Under the pieces are notes generated by a model that was given only the letters and a program-made list of their open reading frames with translations, made no database searches and was not told the DNA's origin. A stretch of DNA of 64,000 nt from positions 1 to 64,000 of the forward strand of contig JADJAL010000031.1 in NCBI GenBank assembly GCA_016704305.1, written 5' to 3'. The DNA is from Haliea sp. GTDB lineage: Bacteria > Pseudomonadota > Gammaproteobacteria > Pseudomonadales > Halieaceae. A program made the position numbers and the translations under genes. Below, piece after piece: positions 9,090 through 19,040 of this stretch; position 1 is the first letter of the stretch; every line of letters starts with the position of its first letter.

Positions 9090-10241
9090 TCAGAGACAGT
9101 AGTGGCGAATGCACTGTTGTAGCAGCGCGATGCAGGGCTGGATCTGGTCCAGCTCAAGGTACTCATCGGGTTGGTGGGCGCGGTCGATGGAGCCAGGCCC
9201 CATCACGATGGTTTCCATGCCCAGTTGTTGCAGGAATGGCGCCTCGGTGGCGAAGGCCACGGCTTCCGCGGTGTGCCCGGTCAGTTTTTCCGCCAGCAGC
9301 ACCAGTTCGCTTTGTGCGCCCTGCTCGAACGGGCCGATATCGGCGATCAGTGGTCGCAGTTCTATCTCCAGCCCGCGCTGCGCAGCGAGGAGCTGCATGC
9401 GCTGCTGGATTTCCGCGCGCACCGTGGCGTTGTCGCCGCCAGGCGTGAGGCGCAGGTCAAAATGCAACTCGGCTTTGCCGCAGATACGATTGGGGCTGTC
9501 GCCCCCGTGAATGCAACCCAGGTTGAGCGTGGGTACGGCGACCTGGAAAAAATCGTTGCTGAAACGCGTGGCGAGTTCCTTGCGGTAGGCCATCAAGTCA
9601 CCCATCACGGCATGCATGCCCTCCAGCGCGCTGTTGCCCAGCGCCGGGTTCGAGGAGTGGCCGGCGCGACCGGTGACGCGCACGGACTCCATCATGATGC
9701 CCTTGTGCATGCGCACCGGCACCAGCGACGTGGGTTCGCCGATGATCGCGGCCCGCGCCTTCGGGCGTCCGGCTGCGGCCAGTTGCCGCGCGCCGGACAT
9801 GGAGCTTTCCTCGTCGGCGGTGGCCAGCAGGATCAGGGGTTGCTTGAGTTGCTCGGCGGTGAACGCGCTGGCGGCGGCGATGGCCAGCGGGAAGAAGCCT
9901 TTCATGTCCGTGCTGCCGAGGCCGTACAGTCGGTTGTCGCGCTCGGCCAGGCCCAGTGGGTCACTCTGCCAGCGGCCCTCGTCGAAGGGCACGGTGTCGG
10001 TGTGTCCGGCCAGCACCAGGCCGCCCGGCCCGCTGCCCAGCGTGGCGATAAGATTCGCCTTGTTGCCGTCGGCAGTGACGTTCTGTATCTCGATCTGGAA
10101 GCCCATGTCGCCCAGCCAGCTGGCGAGCAGGTCTATCACCGCGCGATTGCCCTGGTCCCACCCGGGATCGGTGGAGCTTACCGAGGGTGTCGCCACCAAC
10201 TGCCTGAGCTGCGCGATAATCCGGCTGTGGGACTGGGGCAT
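9090..10241 (-). CDS. argE: Acetylornithine deacetylase
   Basis: Hydrolyses N2-acetylornithine to ornithine in arginine synthesis; cytosolic M20-family di-zinc enzyme, 383 residues. Metal and catalytic residues are visible in order: GHTDTVP (His, catalytic Asp), GSTDMKGFF (bridging Asp), DEESS (catalytic Glu and ligand Glu), GEPTSL (Glu ligand) and the C-terminal SIDRAHQPDEY His ligand. The dimerisation domain with GRAGHSSNP lies between. Start ATG at 10241 (MPQSHSRIIAQLRQLVATPSVS) fits the family. Same strand as pit and the DUF47 gene, about 90 bases downstream of pit. An ArgE in a genome that also has classical ArgA fits the linear acetyl cycle. Confidence 0.93.
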   Translation of the reverse strand: MPQSHSRIIAQLRQLVATPSVSSTDPGWDQGNRAVIDLLASWLGDMGFQIEIQNVTADGNKANLIATLGSGPGGLVLAGHTDTVPFDEGRWQSDPLGLAERDNRLYGLGSTDMKGFFPLAIAAASAFTAEQLKQPLILLATADEESSMSGARQLAAAGRPKARAAIIGEPTSLVPVRMHKGIMMESVRVTGRAGHSSNPALGNSALEGMHAVMGDLMAYRKELATRFSNDFFQVAVPTLNLGCIHGGDSPNRICGKAELHFDLRLTPGGDNATVRAEIQQRMQLLAAQRGLEIELRPLIADIGPFEQGAQSELVLLAEKLTGHTAEAVAFATEAPFLQQLGMETIVMGPGSIDRAHQPDEYLELDQIQPCIALLQQCIRHYCL

Positions 10242-10329
10242 TGCGGCTCCGGTTAGTGCTGCTGCGCGAGGCGGGAGAGATCGGCCAGTCTAGTCAAGCG
10301 GCGCCCCGGCGCCAAGTACGGTATCCGGC

Positions 10330-11611
10330 CTAGATACCGAAAGTCCCCTTGAACATCAGGAAAAACACTATCGCCAGCGCCGCGCCCGCCGGCAGGGTGA
10401 TGATCCACGAGACAAAGATGCTGCCGATGACCCCGAGGTTAAGCGCGCCTATGCCCCGCGCGAAGCCCACGCCCAGTATCGCACCGACCAGGGTGTGGGT
10501 AGTGGAGATCGGCAAGCCGGTGCCGGATGCGAAGACCACGGTGGCAGCGGCGGCCAGGGTCGCCGCGAACGCGCGACTTGGCGTCAGTTCGGTGATCTCG
10601 CTGCCTACGGTGAGAATCACTCGCCAGCCATAGGTAACCAGGCCCACCACGATACCCACTGCCCCCACCAATAATATCCACCACGGCACGGCGGCGGTCG
10701 CTGCCACCGCACCGCCTGATTTTACCGTGCTGACAATAGCGGAGACCGGTCCAACAGCATTGGCGACATCATTGGAGCCATGCGCGAAGGCCATCGCGCA
10801 GGCGGTGAAAATCATCAACACGCCAAACACCCGCTCCACGGAGCGGTAACGGTGCATCTCATCCGGGACATCCTTGATCCTGCGCATGAGCACTACACCC
10901 AGGGCGGCCACCAGCAGCCCGGCGCCCACGGAGATGGGTACCGCGTTGGCAAACGTGCTGCCCAATCCCAGATCGATGTCCAGGCCGACATGTTTCAGGC
11001 CCTTGAGCAGTGTGACCATGGAGATCATGAAGCCCACCATCCACATGTACACAGGGATAACCCTTTTTGCGCGCTGGAACGGGTCGTGGGTATCGAGAAT
11101 GAACACGTTGACGCTTTTGAACAAACTGTAGGCTATGGCGCCAGCCAGCAAGGGCGAGATCACCCAGCTGAGTGCAATCGAGCCCACCTGGCCCCAGTGC
11201 ACCACACTCAGGAGAGATGCCCACGGCAACAAAGCCCACGATGGCGCCGACAATGGAATGCGTGGTCGATACCGGCCAGCCATTCATGCTGGCGATCAAC
11301 AACCAGGTGCCCGATGCCAGTAACGCGGACAACATGCCGAAGACCATCAACTCCGGGTGTCCGCTCATGACGTCGGCGTCGATGATGCCGTCGCGGATCG
11401 TCGCAGTGACTTCGCCGCCGGCAAAATACGCCCCGAGGAACTCAAACACCATCGCGATAATGAGCGCCTGCCGGAGCGTCAGGGCCTTGGAGCCCACGGA
11501 CGTACCCATCGCGTTCGCCACGTCATTGGCGCCGATCCCCCAGGCCATGAAGAATCCGAACACGCAGGCCATGATCAGGAAAATACTGCCGTGCTGGGCA
11601 ATGATTTCCAT
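10330..11611 (-). CDS. pit: PiT-family inorganic phosphate transporter (apparent frameshift)
   Basis: Inner-membrane proton- or cation-driven phosphate symporter. Both duplicated signature halves are present: GANDVANAMGTSVG with PVSTTHSIVGA in the N-terminal half, and GSNDVANAVGP with PISTTHTLVGA in the C-terminal half; about ten hydrophobic segments. The frame changes near 11205-11215: GFVAVGIS and LSVVHWGQVGSIALSWVISP are both typical but in different frames, so one base is missing or two are extra. Start ATG at 11611 (MEIIAQHGSIFLIMACVFGFF). The DUF47 gene lies just upstream on the same strand with 15 bases between, the standard PhoU-like partner arrangement. About 425 residues after repair. 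Confidence 0.92.
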
Positions 11612-11626
11612 GCTGACTCCTCGGAT

Positions 11627-12309
11627 CTATTTAGCCATCAGGATTTGCAGTCGATCACCGACGCTTTCCGCGTCGTCCGCGACCGTGCCCAGCAGCGTAA
11701 TGATCTGGTAGAGGAAGATAACGTCAACAGGCGGAGCTCTCTTTCCAATTTAAACAAGCCGGCCCGCAGGTGTACGGCCAGCTCATCTGACCGATGTTCC
11801 AGCTCATCCACCGCTTTTAGCATGTCCTCCACCCGGCGAATTTCTTCGCGGCCGGTAAAGCCGACCTCCAGCAATTCGTCCAACTCCTGAATCGCCTTCA
11901 GGGCCTGGTGGGAAGTGGCGGCGGACGTTTCCGCAAGCGTGATAGCGGGGTCTTGCAAAGAGGGCGGGAAGCGGATTCTGCGTCCGATGATCAGGCCGGC
12001 GATATCCTTGGCGGTGTTGGCGATGCGGTCCTGCACCCCTATCAGCGTCAATAAATCGGACCTGGGTACAGGCAGAAAGAGACTATTGGGCAGGTGCCGG
12101 CGTAAGGAGCGCTTTTGCTGGTCCGCGGCGGCCTCCGCTTTGGCGATATCCTGATGCAGGAGGGCAGCACTGTCCCAGTCATCCGCTGCGGATGCCCGCA
12201 GCAGGTCCGGGACCAATTGCGCGGCCTGATCCACCATGGCCATGTGCTCCTGGATAGGTCCGATCGGTGAGCGGCCAAACAAGTTGCCAAGAGGGCTTAA
12301 AATTGGCAT
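11627..12309 (-). CDS. DUF47 (PhoU-like) phosphate transport partner protein (apparent frameshift)
   Basis: Cytosolic helical bundle of the TIGR00153/DUF47 family that usually accompanies Pit and is thought to modulate it. Start ATG at 12309 (MPILSPLGNLFGRSPIGPIQEHM), typical for the family; an in-frame TTG at 12327 is the alternative. The frame is correct to LFKLEREL, then shifts near 11732-11738. Adding one base restores PPVDVIFLYQIITLLGTVADDAESVGDRLQILMAK with a stop at 11627-11629, exactly what the family C-terminus should look like. As read, the protein would end in an unrelated Arg-rich tail. Co-directional with pit, 15 bases apart. Confidence 0.85.
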
Positions 12310-12522
12310 AGATCCAATGTCCTGCAATCAGTATGCCGCTAGTGTAGGGGCTAAAATTGTCATTGTCACAAAAAACGGGTGCGGCTCAGGGGCGCGGCGA
12401 GAGTGAGTATCGGGTAGCTGTTTTTGCGCCCGATCCGCTCGCGATATGCCCTCGGTTCGGGTAGCACTGTGTTAGCATGTTTTGCTCCGAGAATAGCATT
12501 TATAAACCGGCCCCAAGTGACT

Positions 12523-14297
12523 ATGACAAGCAAGTTTGGCGAGCAATTACTGGAGCACCGCCTGAGTCTCACTACCGTGGCTCAGGATCTGCACGCTGAT
12601 GGCTACCTGACGCCGGAGGACCTTGTTCGCATCGGCTTGTCGACCAAGCTCAAAATACACCCGCTGGTATTCCTGGCGGAGCAGCAGTTGCAGGATGCCT
12701 CCACCCCGGGGACCGTGCTCACGATGGAGCGCCTCTTGACCTGGCTGGGCAAACGGGTCGGCCAGCGCGTGTATCGCATCGATCCGCTCAAGATCAACGT
12801 CGCGGCAGTCGCCGATGTCATGTCCCGAGCCTTCGCCGAACGCCACCGCATCCTGGCGGTAGAGGTGAACGAGCATGAGGTCGTCATCGCCACGGCCGAG
12901 CCGTATATTCGCAGCTGGGAGAGCAATCTCGAGCACGTTTTGCGCAAACCCATCCGGCGGGTGTTGACGGATCCGCGCGAGATCGCCCGACATACCGCCG
13001 AGTTTTACAGCATGGCCAGCTCAGTGCGCGGCGCGCGCGCCCCGGATCGAACGGGGGCACCCGCCGGGATAGGCAATCTGGAGCAGATGCTGGAACTGGG
13101 CTCGATGAACGAGCTGGATGCGAACGACCAGCACATCGTCAAAATCGTCGACTGGCTGCTGCAGTACGCGTTTGAGCAGCGCGCGAGTGACATCCATATC
13201 GAACCGCGGCGCGACGTGGGCAGCGTCCGCTTTCGCATCGATGGCGTGCTGCACACCGTCTACGAATTGCCCGCGCATGTGTGCGCAGCGGTCAGCAGCC
13301 GGATCAAGATCCTCGGTCGCATGGACGTGGCCGAGAAGCGCAGGCCGCAGGACGGCAGGCTCAAGACGCGCACGCCCAATGGCAACGAGGTCGAATTGCG
13401 CCTCGCCACGCTGCCCACCGCGTTCGGCGAAAAACTGGTGATGCGGATTTTTGACCCGGATGTGCTGCAGCGCAGCTTCGAACAACTGGGGCTGACGGAT
13501 GCCGATCTGCAGCACTGGCACGACATGACAGCCAGCGGCCACGGTATCGTGTTGGTGACGGGCCCAACCGGCTCGGGAAAAACCACCACGCTGTATTCCA
13601 CGCTGCGCCAGTTGGCGACGCCGGAAGTCAACGTCTGCACCATTGAAGACCCGATTGAAATGGTGGAGAGCGCGTTCAACCAGATGCAGGTGAACCACAG
13701 CATCAACCTGAACTTTTCCGCCGGCGTGCGCGCGCTGATGCGGCAGGACCCGGACATCATCATGGTGGGAGAGATACGCGACCTGGAAACCGCCAACATG
13801 GCGATCCAGGCGGCATTGACCGGGCATCTTGTGCTCTCCACGCTGCACACCAATGATTCACCCAGTTCCATCTCGCGCCTGATGGAGTTGGGTGCGCCGC
13901 CCTACTCAGCCGGGCCACGGTGCGCGGCATCATGTCGCAGCGCCTGGTGCGCATTTTGTGCCCGCACTGCAAGACCTATGGCGAGCTGGATATGGACGCC
14001 TGGCAGCAGCTCACGCAACCGTGGGAGATGGAGCCGCCTTCGCAGATAGCGCGCCCGGTAGGATGTGTGCATTGCCGTGACACCGGTTACGCCGGACGCC
14101 AGGGCATTTACGAAGTGCTGGTCAACAGCCGCGCCGTGCAGGCGCAAATCCGCTCGCAGCTGAACACCAGTAAAATTCGCGACATCGCGATGGGCGAGGG
14201 CATGCGCACGCTCAGGCTCAGCGGCGCGGCGCGGGTGGCGCGCGGCGAGACGACGATCGAGGAGGTCATGCGCGTGGCCCCCATGATCGACGCCTGA
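12523..14297 (+). CDS. Orphan GspE/PilB-type secretion ATPase (apparent frameshift)
   Basis: Hexameric ATPase family that powers type II secretion or type IV pilus assembly at the inner membrane. N-terminal GspE/MshEN-like domain (about 1-170), then the ATPase core with Walker A GPTGSGKTTTLYS, Asp box, Walker B DPDIIMVGEIRD and His box TGHLVLSTLHTND, then a Zn-binding tetracysteine element (CPHC ... CVHC). The frame breaks near 13905: GAPPY continues in another frame as LSRATVRGIMSQRLVRILCPHCK if one C is restored. Start ATG at 12523 is preceded only by a weak SD. No pilus or secretion genes lie nearby. I recall the same orphan position near pit in Pseudomonas, so its partners must be elsewhere. 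Confidence 0.85.
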
Positions 14298-14324
14298 TAC
14301 TCACCCGCCGCGCTGACTGTCGTC

Positions 14325-17219
14325 ATGCACCTGCACACCGCCGACTTGCCGGAAGCACTGGCCGCTGAGGCCGGGCGCGCCTGGGAATTTATCCTCGAAC
14401 GCGCAGGCTCTGCGCTCGCGCAACAGTTGGCCGATGTGCTTGCGGATCGCCCGGAGGCAGGGCAGCTGCCGCGCGTTCTCGCCTGCAGCCCGTTTGTCGC
14501 CGACCTGCTGCGGCGCCGTCCGGAGTTGCTGCTGGATCTGGTGGCGAGCAACGAGCTACAACAGTCGCTGCCGGAAGACGCATTGCGCACCGCGTTGCAG
14601 CAGCAGTTAGCCGCCGAGGGCGCAGAGCTGCTGCCGGTGCTGCGGCATTTTCGCGCGCGGCATATGCTGCGGATTGTGTGGCGTGATTTCTGCCGCCTGG
14701 CCGACACCCTGGAAACAGTTCGCGACACGTCATTGCTGGCCGAAGCGGCAGTGGCCGAAGCACTGGCGCACTCTCAGGCGCAACTGCAAAGCCGCTTCGG
14801 CGTGCCCAGGGGCAGGCACAGCGGCGCCGCGCAGCAGTTGATCGTGCTGGCGATGGGCAAGCTCGGCGCGCGCGAGTTGAACGTCTCCTCCGATATCGAC
14901 CTGATATTCACCTACCCGGAGGGCGGACAGACAGATTCGGCAGAGCAATCCCTCAGCAACGAGGAGTTTTTCACGCGGCTCGGGCGCGCGATCATCAGTG
15001 CGCTGGACCAGGTCACCGTGGACGGCTTTGTGTTTCGTGTGGATATGCGCCTGCGTCCCTATGGCGATAGCGGCGCATTGGTGCACAACTTTGCCGCGCT
15101 CGAGGACTACTACCAGGAGCAGGGCCGCGATTGGGAGCGCTACGCCCTGATCAAGGCGCGGCCTGTCACGGGCGATCCCGGGCGCGCGCAGGAACTGATG
15201 ACGACACTGCGACCGTTCGTGTACCGCCGCTATATCGATTTCGGCGTTATCGAAAGCCTGCGCGGCATGAAGCAGATGATCAACACCGAAGTGCGTCGGC
15301 GCGGCCTGCAGGACAATGTGAAACTGGGCCACGGCGGGATCCGCGAGGTGGAGTTTATCGCGCAGTGCTTTCAGCTGATTCGCGGTGGACGCGACCTCGG
15401 CCTGCAACAGCGCGAGTTGCTGGCGGTGCTGGATGAATGCGTGGAGCTGGGTTGCCTGCCGGCAGCGGCTGTCGCGGAGTTGCGCGCGGCTTACCTGTTT
15501 TTGCGCGACAGCGAGCACGCTATCCAGGGCTACCAGGATAAACAGAGCCAGGACTTACCGCAGGCGGCACTGCCGCGCGCGGCGATGGCCGCAGTGATGG
15601 GATATGGCGAGTGGGACGGTTACCGCGCCGCGCTGGAGTCACACCGCAACGTGGTAGCAGGCCATTTCCGGGATTTGATCGCCGCCCCGGACGAGGCCGA
15701 TCCGGTCAGCGCCGAGCAGGATGAGGCACTGTGGGGAGAAGGTTTGTGCGAGGACTCGCTCGCGGCGTTGGGGTTCCAGCATCCAGCGGAAACACTTGCC
15801 GCCCTGCAGGGCCTGCAACAGAGCCCGCGTGTCGTCACGCTGCAGGAGCAGGGCCTTGTGCGCCTGCAACAATTCATGCCGCAATTGCTGCGCGCGTGTG
15901 CCGATCTGTCCGACCCGGACCTGGCGGTGCAGCGGGTGCTGCCGCTGGTTGCCGCCGTCGTGCGCCGCAGCGCGTACCTGGTGCTGCTGTTGGAAAACCG
16001 CCCCGCGCTGGCGGAGCTGGTGACGCTGTGCGCGGCCAGCCCATGGATCTGCGATCAACTCACGCGCAACCCCGCACTGCTGGATGAGTTGCTGGACCGT
16101 GCCAGCCTGTACACCGCGCCCGACAAGGAATTGTTGCGCGAAGAGTTGCGCCAGCAGGTGATGCGGCTGGCGATTGACGACCTGGAAGCGCAGATGGACG
16201 CGCTGCGCTACTTCAAGGCCGCCCATGTGCTGCGGGTAGCGGCCAGCGAGCTGGCGGGGCGCCTGCCGCTGATGCAGGTCAGCGACAAGCTCACGTGGAT
16301 CGCCGAAGTGTTGCTGGAGCAGGTGCTGGCTGTCGCGTGGGCCGACCTGACTCGCAAGTACGGACAACCTGCGCGCGCTGGCAGCGGCGTCGGCTTTGCA
16401 ATTTTTGGCTATGGCAAGTTGGGCGGCATCGAGCTCGGCTACGGCTCGGACCTGGATCTGGTATTCATTTACGACGCGACCGCAGGCGGCGCCACCGACG
16501 GCGACAACAGCATCGACAATGCGGTGTTCTATACCCGCCTGGGGCAACGGATTATCCACATCATGGAAACGCGCATGGCGATGGGGCAGCTATACGACGT
16601 GGATATGCGCCTGCGGCCCTCCGGGCAATCCGGCATGCTGGTGAGTACCCTGTCGGCATTTCGCAGCTATCAGCGCGACTCCGCCTGGACCTGGGAGCAC
16701 CAGGCGCTGGTGCGCGCGCGCTTCGTCGCCGGTGATCCAGCAGTGGCGTCCTCGGTGATGGCGTTGCGCGAGGAGATTTTGCGCCAGCCGCGCGACGAGG
16801 CTGCGCTGGCGCGCGAGGTGCATGCGATGCGCGAGAAAATGCGCGCGCATTTGCGCGCCGACGAGAAGGTGCAAGATGGGGAATTTCACCTAAAACAGGG
16901 AGTGGGAGGTATCGTCGATATCGAATTTATGGTGCAATACGCGGTCTTGGCGTGGTCCCACCGCGTGCCTGAATTGACGCGCTGGTCCGATAATGTACGC
17001 ATTCTCGAGACCCTGGGCCGGGAGGGTTTGTTTGCACAGCGGGAGTGCGACGCGCTGAAACAAGCCTATCTCGCCTATCGCTCCGCTGCCCACCAACTAT
17101 CCCTGCAGCAGCAACCGGGTATCGTGCCCGAGGGTGGCTTTGTCGCGGCGCGGGAGGCGGTTAGCACCAAGTGGCAGCAGTTGTTTGCGCCGGTTATCAA
17201 TGACAAAACAGAAAAGTGA
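14325..17219 (+). CDS. glnE: Glutamine synthetase adenylyltransferase/deadenylylase
   Basis: Bifunctional regulator that attaches and removes AMP on glutamine synthetase in response to PII and glutamine. 964 residues, full family length and uninterrupted. Two nucleotidyltransferase domains are visible: N-terminal deadenylylase half with GKLGARELNVSSDIDLIFTY (about residues 182-200) and C-terminal adenylylase half with GYGKLGGIELGYGSDLDLVF (about 694-713). Each is followed by helical repeats, including the conserved KLGHGGIREVEFIAQ and LKQGVGGIVDIEFMVQY. The ATG at 14325 is close behind the ATPase gene (27 bases), and ilvE starts 14 bases after its stop. glnE-ilvE adjacency is also seen in Pseudomonas. 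Confidence 0.97.
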   Translation: MHLHTADLPEALAAEAGRAWEFILERAGSALAQQLADVLADRPEAGQLPRVLACSPFVADLLRRRPELLLDLVASNELQQSLPEDALRTALQQQLAAEGAELLPVLRHFRARHMLRIVWRDFCRLADTLETVRDTSLLAEAAVAEALAHSQAQLQSRFGVPRGRHSGAAQQLIVLAMGKLGARELNVSSDIDLIFTYPEGGQTDSAEQSLSNEEFFTRLGRAIISALDQVTVDGFVFRVDMRLRPYGDSGALVHNFAALEDYYQEQGRDWERYALIKARPVTGDPGRAQELMTTLRPFVYRRYIDFGVIESLRGMKQMINTEVRRRGLQDNVKLGHGGIREVEFIAQCFQLIRGGRDLGLQQRELLAVLDECVELGCLPAAAVAELRAAYLFLRDSEHAIQGYQDKQSQDLPQAALPRAAMAAVMGYGEWDGYRAALESHRNVVAGHFRDLIAAPDEADPVSAEQDEALWGEGLCEDSLAALGFQHPAETLAALQGLQQSPRVVTLQEQGLVRLQQFMPQLLRACADLSDPDLAVQRVLPLVAAVVRRSAYLVLLLENRPALAELVTLCAASPWICDQLTRNPALLDELLDRASLYTAPDKELLREELRQQVMRLAIDDLEAQMDALRYFKAAHVLRVAASELAGRLPLMQVSDKLTWIAEVLLEQVLAVAWADLTRKYGQPARAGSGVGFAIFGYGKLGGIELGYGSDLDLVFIYDATAGGATDGDNSIDNAVFYTRLGQRIIHIMETRMAMGQLYDVDMRLRPSGQSGMLVSTLSAFRSYQRDSAWTWEHQALVRARFVAGDPAVASSVMALREEILRQPRDEAALAREVHAMREKMRAHLRADEKVQDGEFHLKQGVGGIVDIEFMVQYAVLAWSHRVPELTRWSDNVRILETLGREGLFAQRECDALKQAYLAYRSAAHQLSLQQQPGIVPEGGFVAAREAVSTKWQQLFAPVINDKTEK

Positions 17220-17233
17220 ATGGGAGTGATGTG

Positions 17234-18160
17234 ATGAGTTTCGCCGATCGCGATGGACTGATCTGGATGGATGGCGAGATGGTGCCGTGGCGCGATGCCA
17301 AGGTGCATGTGCTGACGCATTCGCTGCACTATGGCATGGGCGTCTTTGAAGGTGTGCGGGCATACAATACGCGCGACAACGGCACCTGCATATTCCGCCT
17401 GCAGGAACACACTGACCGACTGTTTCGCTCCGCCCACATCATGGGCATGAACATGCCTTTCGATAAGGAAACCCTGAACCAGGCGCAGAAGGATGTCGTG
17501 CGACTCAACGGACTGGAGGAGGGCTATCTGCGCCCGCTGGCTTTCCTGGGTTCTGAAGGCATGGGGCTGCGAGCGGACAACCTGCGCACGCATGTCGTCG
17601 TCGCCGCATGGGAGTGGCCCTCGTACATGGATCCTGAAGCCCGCGATCACGGCATCAAGGTACGCACGTCGTCCTACACCCGCCACCACGTGAACATTTC
17701 CATGTGCAAGGCCAAGGCCACCGGCAATTACATCAATTCGCTGCTGGCCTTGCGCGAGGCCATCGAGAGCGGCGCGGAGGAAGCGCTGCTGCTGGACAAC
17801 GAGGGATACGTCGCCGAAGGCAGCGGTGAAAACGTCTTCATGGTGCGCGACAACACCATTTACACGCCAGAGTTGACGTCCTGTCTCGAGGGCATCACCC
17901 GGGATACCATTTTTGTGCTGGCGGCGGAGCTGGGCTACCAGATTCGCGAAAAGCGCATCACCCGCGATGAAGTGTATGTGGCCGACGAGGCATTTTTTAC
18001 CGGTACTGCCGCCGAAGTCGTACCGATTCGCATGCTGGATGGCCGCATCATCGGCAGCGGCAGTCGCGGCCCGGTGACAGAAAAATTACAGACAATGTAC
18101 TTTGATTCAGTGCGCGGTAATCGCCAGCAAAATCACCAGTGGCTGGACCCCGTGGCCTGA
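17234..18160 (+). CDS. ilvE: Branched-chain amino acid aminotransferase
   Basis: PLP enzyme making valine, leucine and isoleucine from their keto acids with glutamate as donor. 308 residues, usual length. Class IV fold hallmarks: LTHSLHYGMGVFEGVRAY near the N-terminus, the PLP-lysine region SMCKAKATGNYINSLLALREA, and EEALLLDNEGYVAEGSGENVF. Start chosen at ATG 17234 (MSFADRDGLIWMDG), preceded by GGGAG seven bases upstream; an in-frame GTG lies immediately before it. Tightly linked to glnE. It is the last amino-acid gene before the LPS-modification genes. Confidence 0.96.
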   Translation: MSFADRDGLIWMDGEMVPWRDAKVHVLTHSLHYGMGVFEGVRAYNTRDNGTCIFRLQEHTDRLFRSAHIMGMNMPFDKETLNQAQKDVVRLNGLEEGYLRPLAFLGSEGMGLRADNLRTHVVVAAWEWPSYMDPEARDHGIKVRTSSYTRHHVNISMCKAKATGNYINSLLALREAIESGAEEALLLDNEGYVAEGSGENVFMVRDNTIYTPELTSCLEGITRDTIFVLAAELGYQIREKRITRDEVYVADEAFFTGTAAEVVPIRMLDGRIIGSGSRGPVTEKLQTMYFDSVRGNRQQNHQWLDPVA

Positions 18161-18254
18161 CCGATGCCGTTCCGGTTTTGCATCCGGTGTGGACACGGTA
18201 TAGTAAACGGGAAGTAACCACATCCCCAGACGCGGGGCACTGGAAGAAACACCT

Positions 18255-19016
18255 ATGGCGGGTAAAGTACGAATCAAGCGCGGTGATGTCTGGGCTGAGC
18301 GCCTTAAGGAACATTTGACATCATCCCAGGTCGGCGTCGCCGAGTGGATGGAAGAACACACACAGATTATCAAGAGCAACCTCGGCACATTGTCTGGTAT
18401 GTTGCAGCTCGATGACCAGTTGGCCTACCTCAAACTCTACTCGTTCAAACCCTTCAAATACAAAATGTCACTCGGCCTGCGCAAGCCGCAACCCTTGCGC
18501 GATTTTAATCTCGCGAGTGACCTTGCTGGCAAAGGCATCGCTGTGCCACGGCCGCTGGCCTGCCTGGCAGTCGCCGAGGGCATGTTGCTAGTGACCGAGG
18601 GCTTGTCAGGCGGCGGCACTTTGGACGAGGTGTGGCGCAGCCAGCCCGCGGCGCCCGGCGCCGACGCGATGATGCGCGCTGCCGGCGAAACCCTGGCGCA
18701 GCTTCATGCAGCGGGTTACACCTACGGTAATTGCCGTTGGGAACACCTGTTCTGGAATGGCCAACGCGTTTACCTGACAATGCTTGATAGCACCCGCAAA
18801 AGCCCACTTGGTGGAATTCACCAGGCGCGGGATCTCGCGCAATTTACGGCCAATGCGGAGCAGTTTGTGATTGGCTCGGTACTGTACGAGCAATTTCTTG
18901 AAACCTATTTGCAGGGCATCGCCGGCAATCGGCGAGAAGTGGTGGAGCGGATGATCCGACCGCTTTACCGCTTTCGCGGGCAGCACCTGTCCAGGTACGG
19001 ACAGCGTCTGGTGTAG
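18255..19016 (+). CDS. WaaP/Kdo-kinase-like LPS kinase family protein
   Basis: 253 residues with the Kdo/WaaP kinase-like fold. The family phosphorylates heptose or Kdo in the LPS inner core on the cytosolic face. The N-terminus holds LQLDDQLAYLKLYSF (beta strand with Lys) and a Glu-containing helix; the catalytic loop region reads YTYGNCRWEHLFWNG and the DFG-equivalent MLDSTRKS. Compared with canonical WaaP (HxD-type loop and DLHR), the catalytic Asp in the loop is not obvious, so activity is uncertain. ATG at 18255 (MAGKVRIKRGDVW), about 95 bases after ilvE. Ends 24 bases from the end of a second WaaP-like gene on the opposite strand. Confidence 0.75.
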   Translation: MAGKVRIKRGDVWAERLKEHLTSSQVGVAEWMEEHTQIIKSNLGTLSGMLQLDDQLAYLKLYSFKPFKYKMSLGLRKPQPLRDFNLASDLAGKGIAVPRPLACLAVAEGMLLVTEGLSGGGTLDEVWRSQPAAPGADAMMRAAGETLAQLHAAGYTYGNCRWEHLFWNGQRVYLTMLDSTRKSPLGGIHQARDLAQFTANAEQFVIGSVLYEQFLETYLQGIAGNRREVVERMIRPLYRFRGQHLSRYGQRLV

Positions 19017-19040
19017 CTGGTTATCTCATCGCTGGTCGCA

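Noticed and set aside
9171..10256. 361-residue open frame on the plus strand
   Set aside because: Mirror image of argE on the other strand; no domain.
11638..11736. Natural Arg/Ser-rich C-terminus of the DUF47 protein
   Set aside because: Another frame gives the exact conserved family ending, so a missing base is the better explanation.
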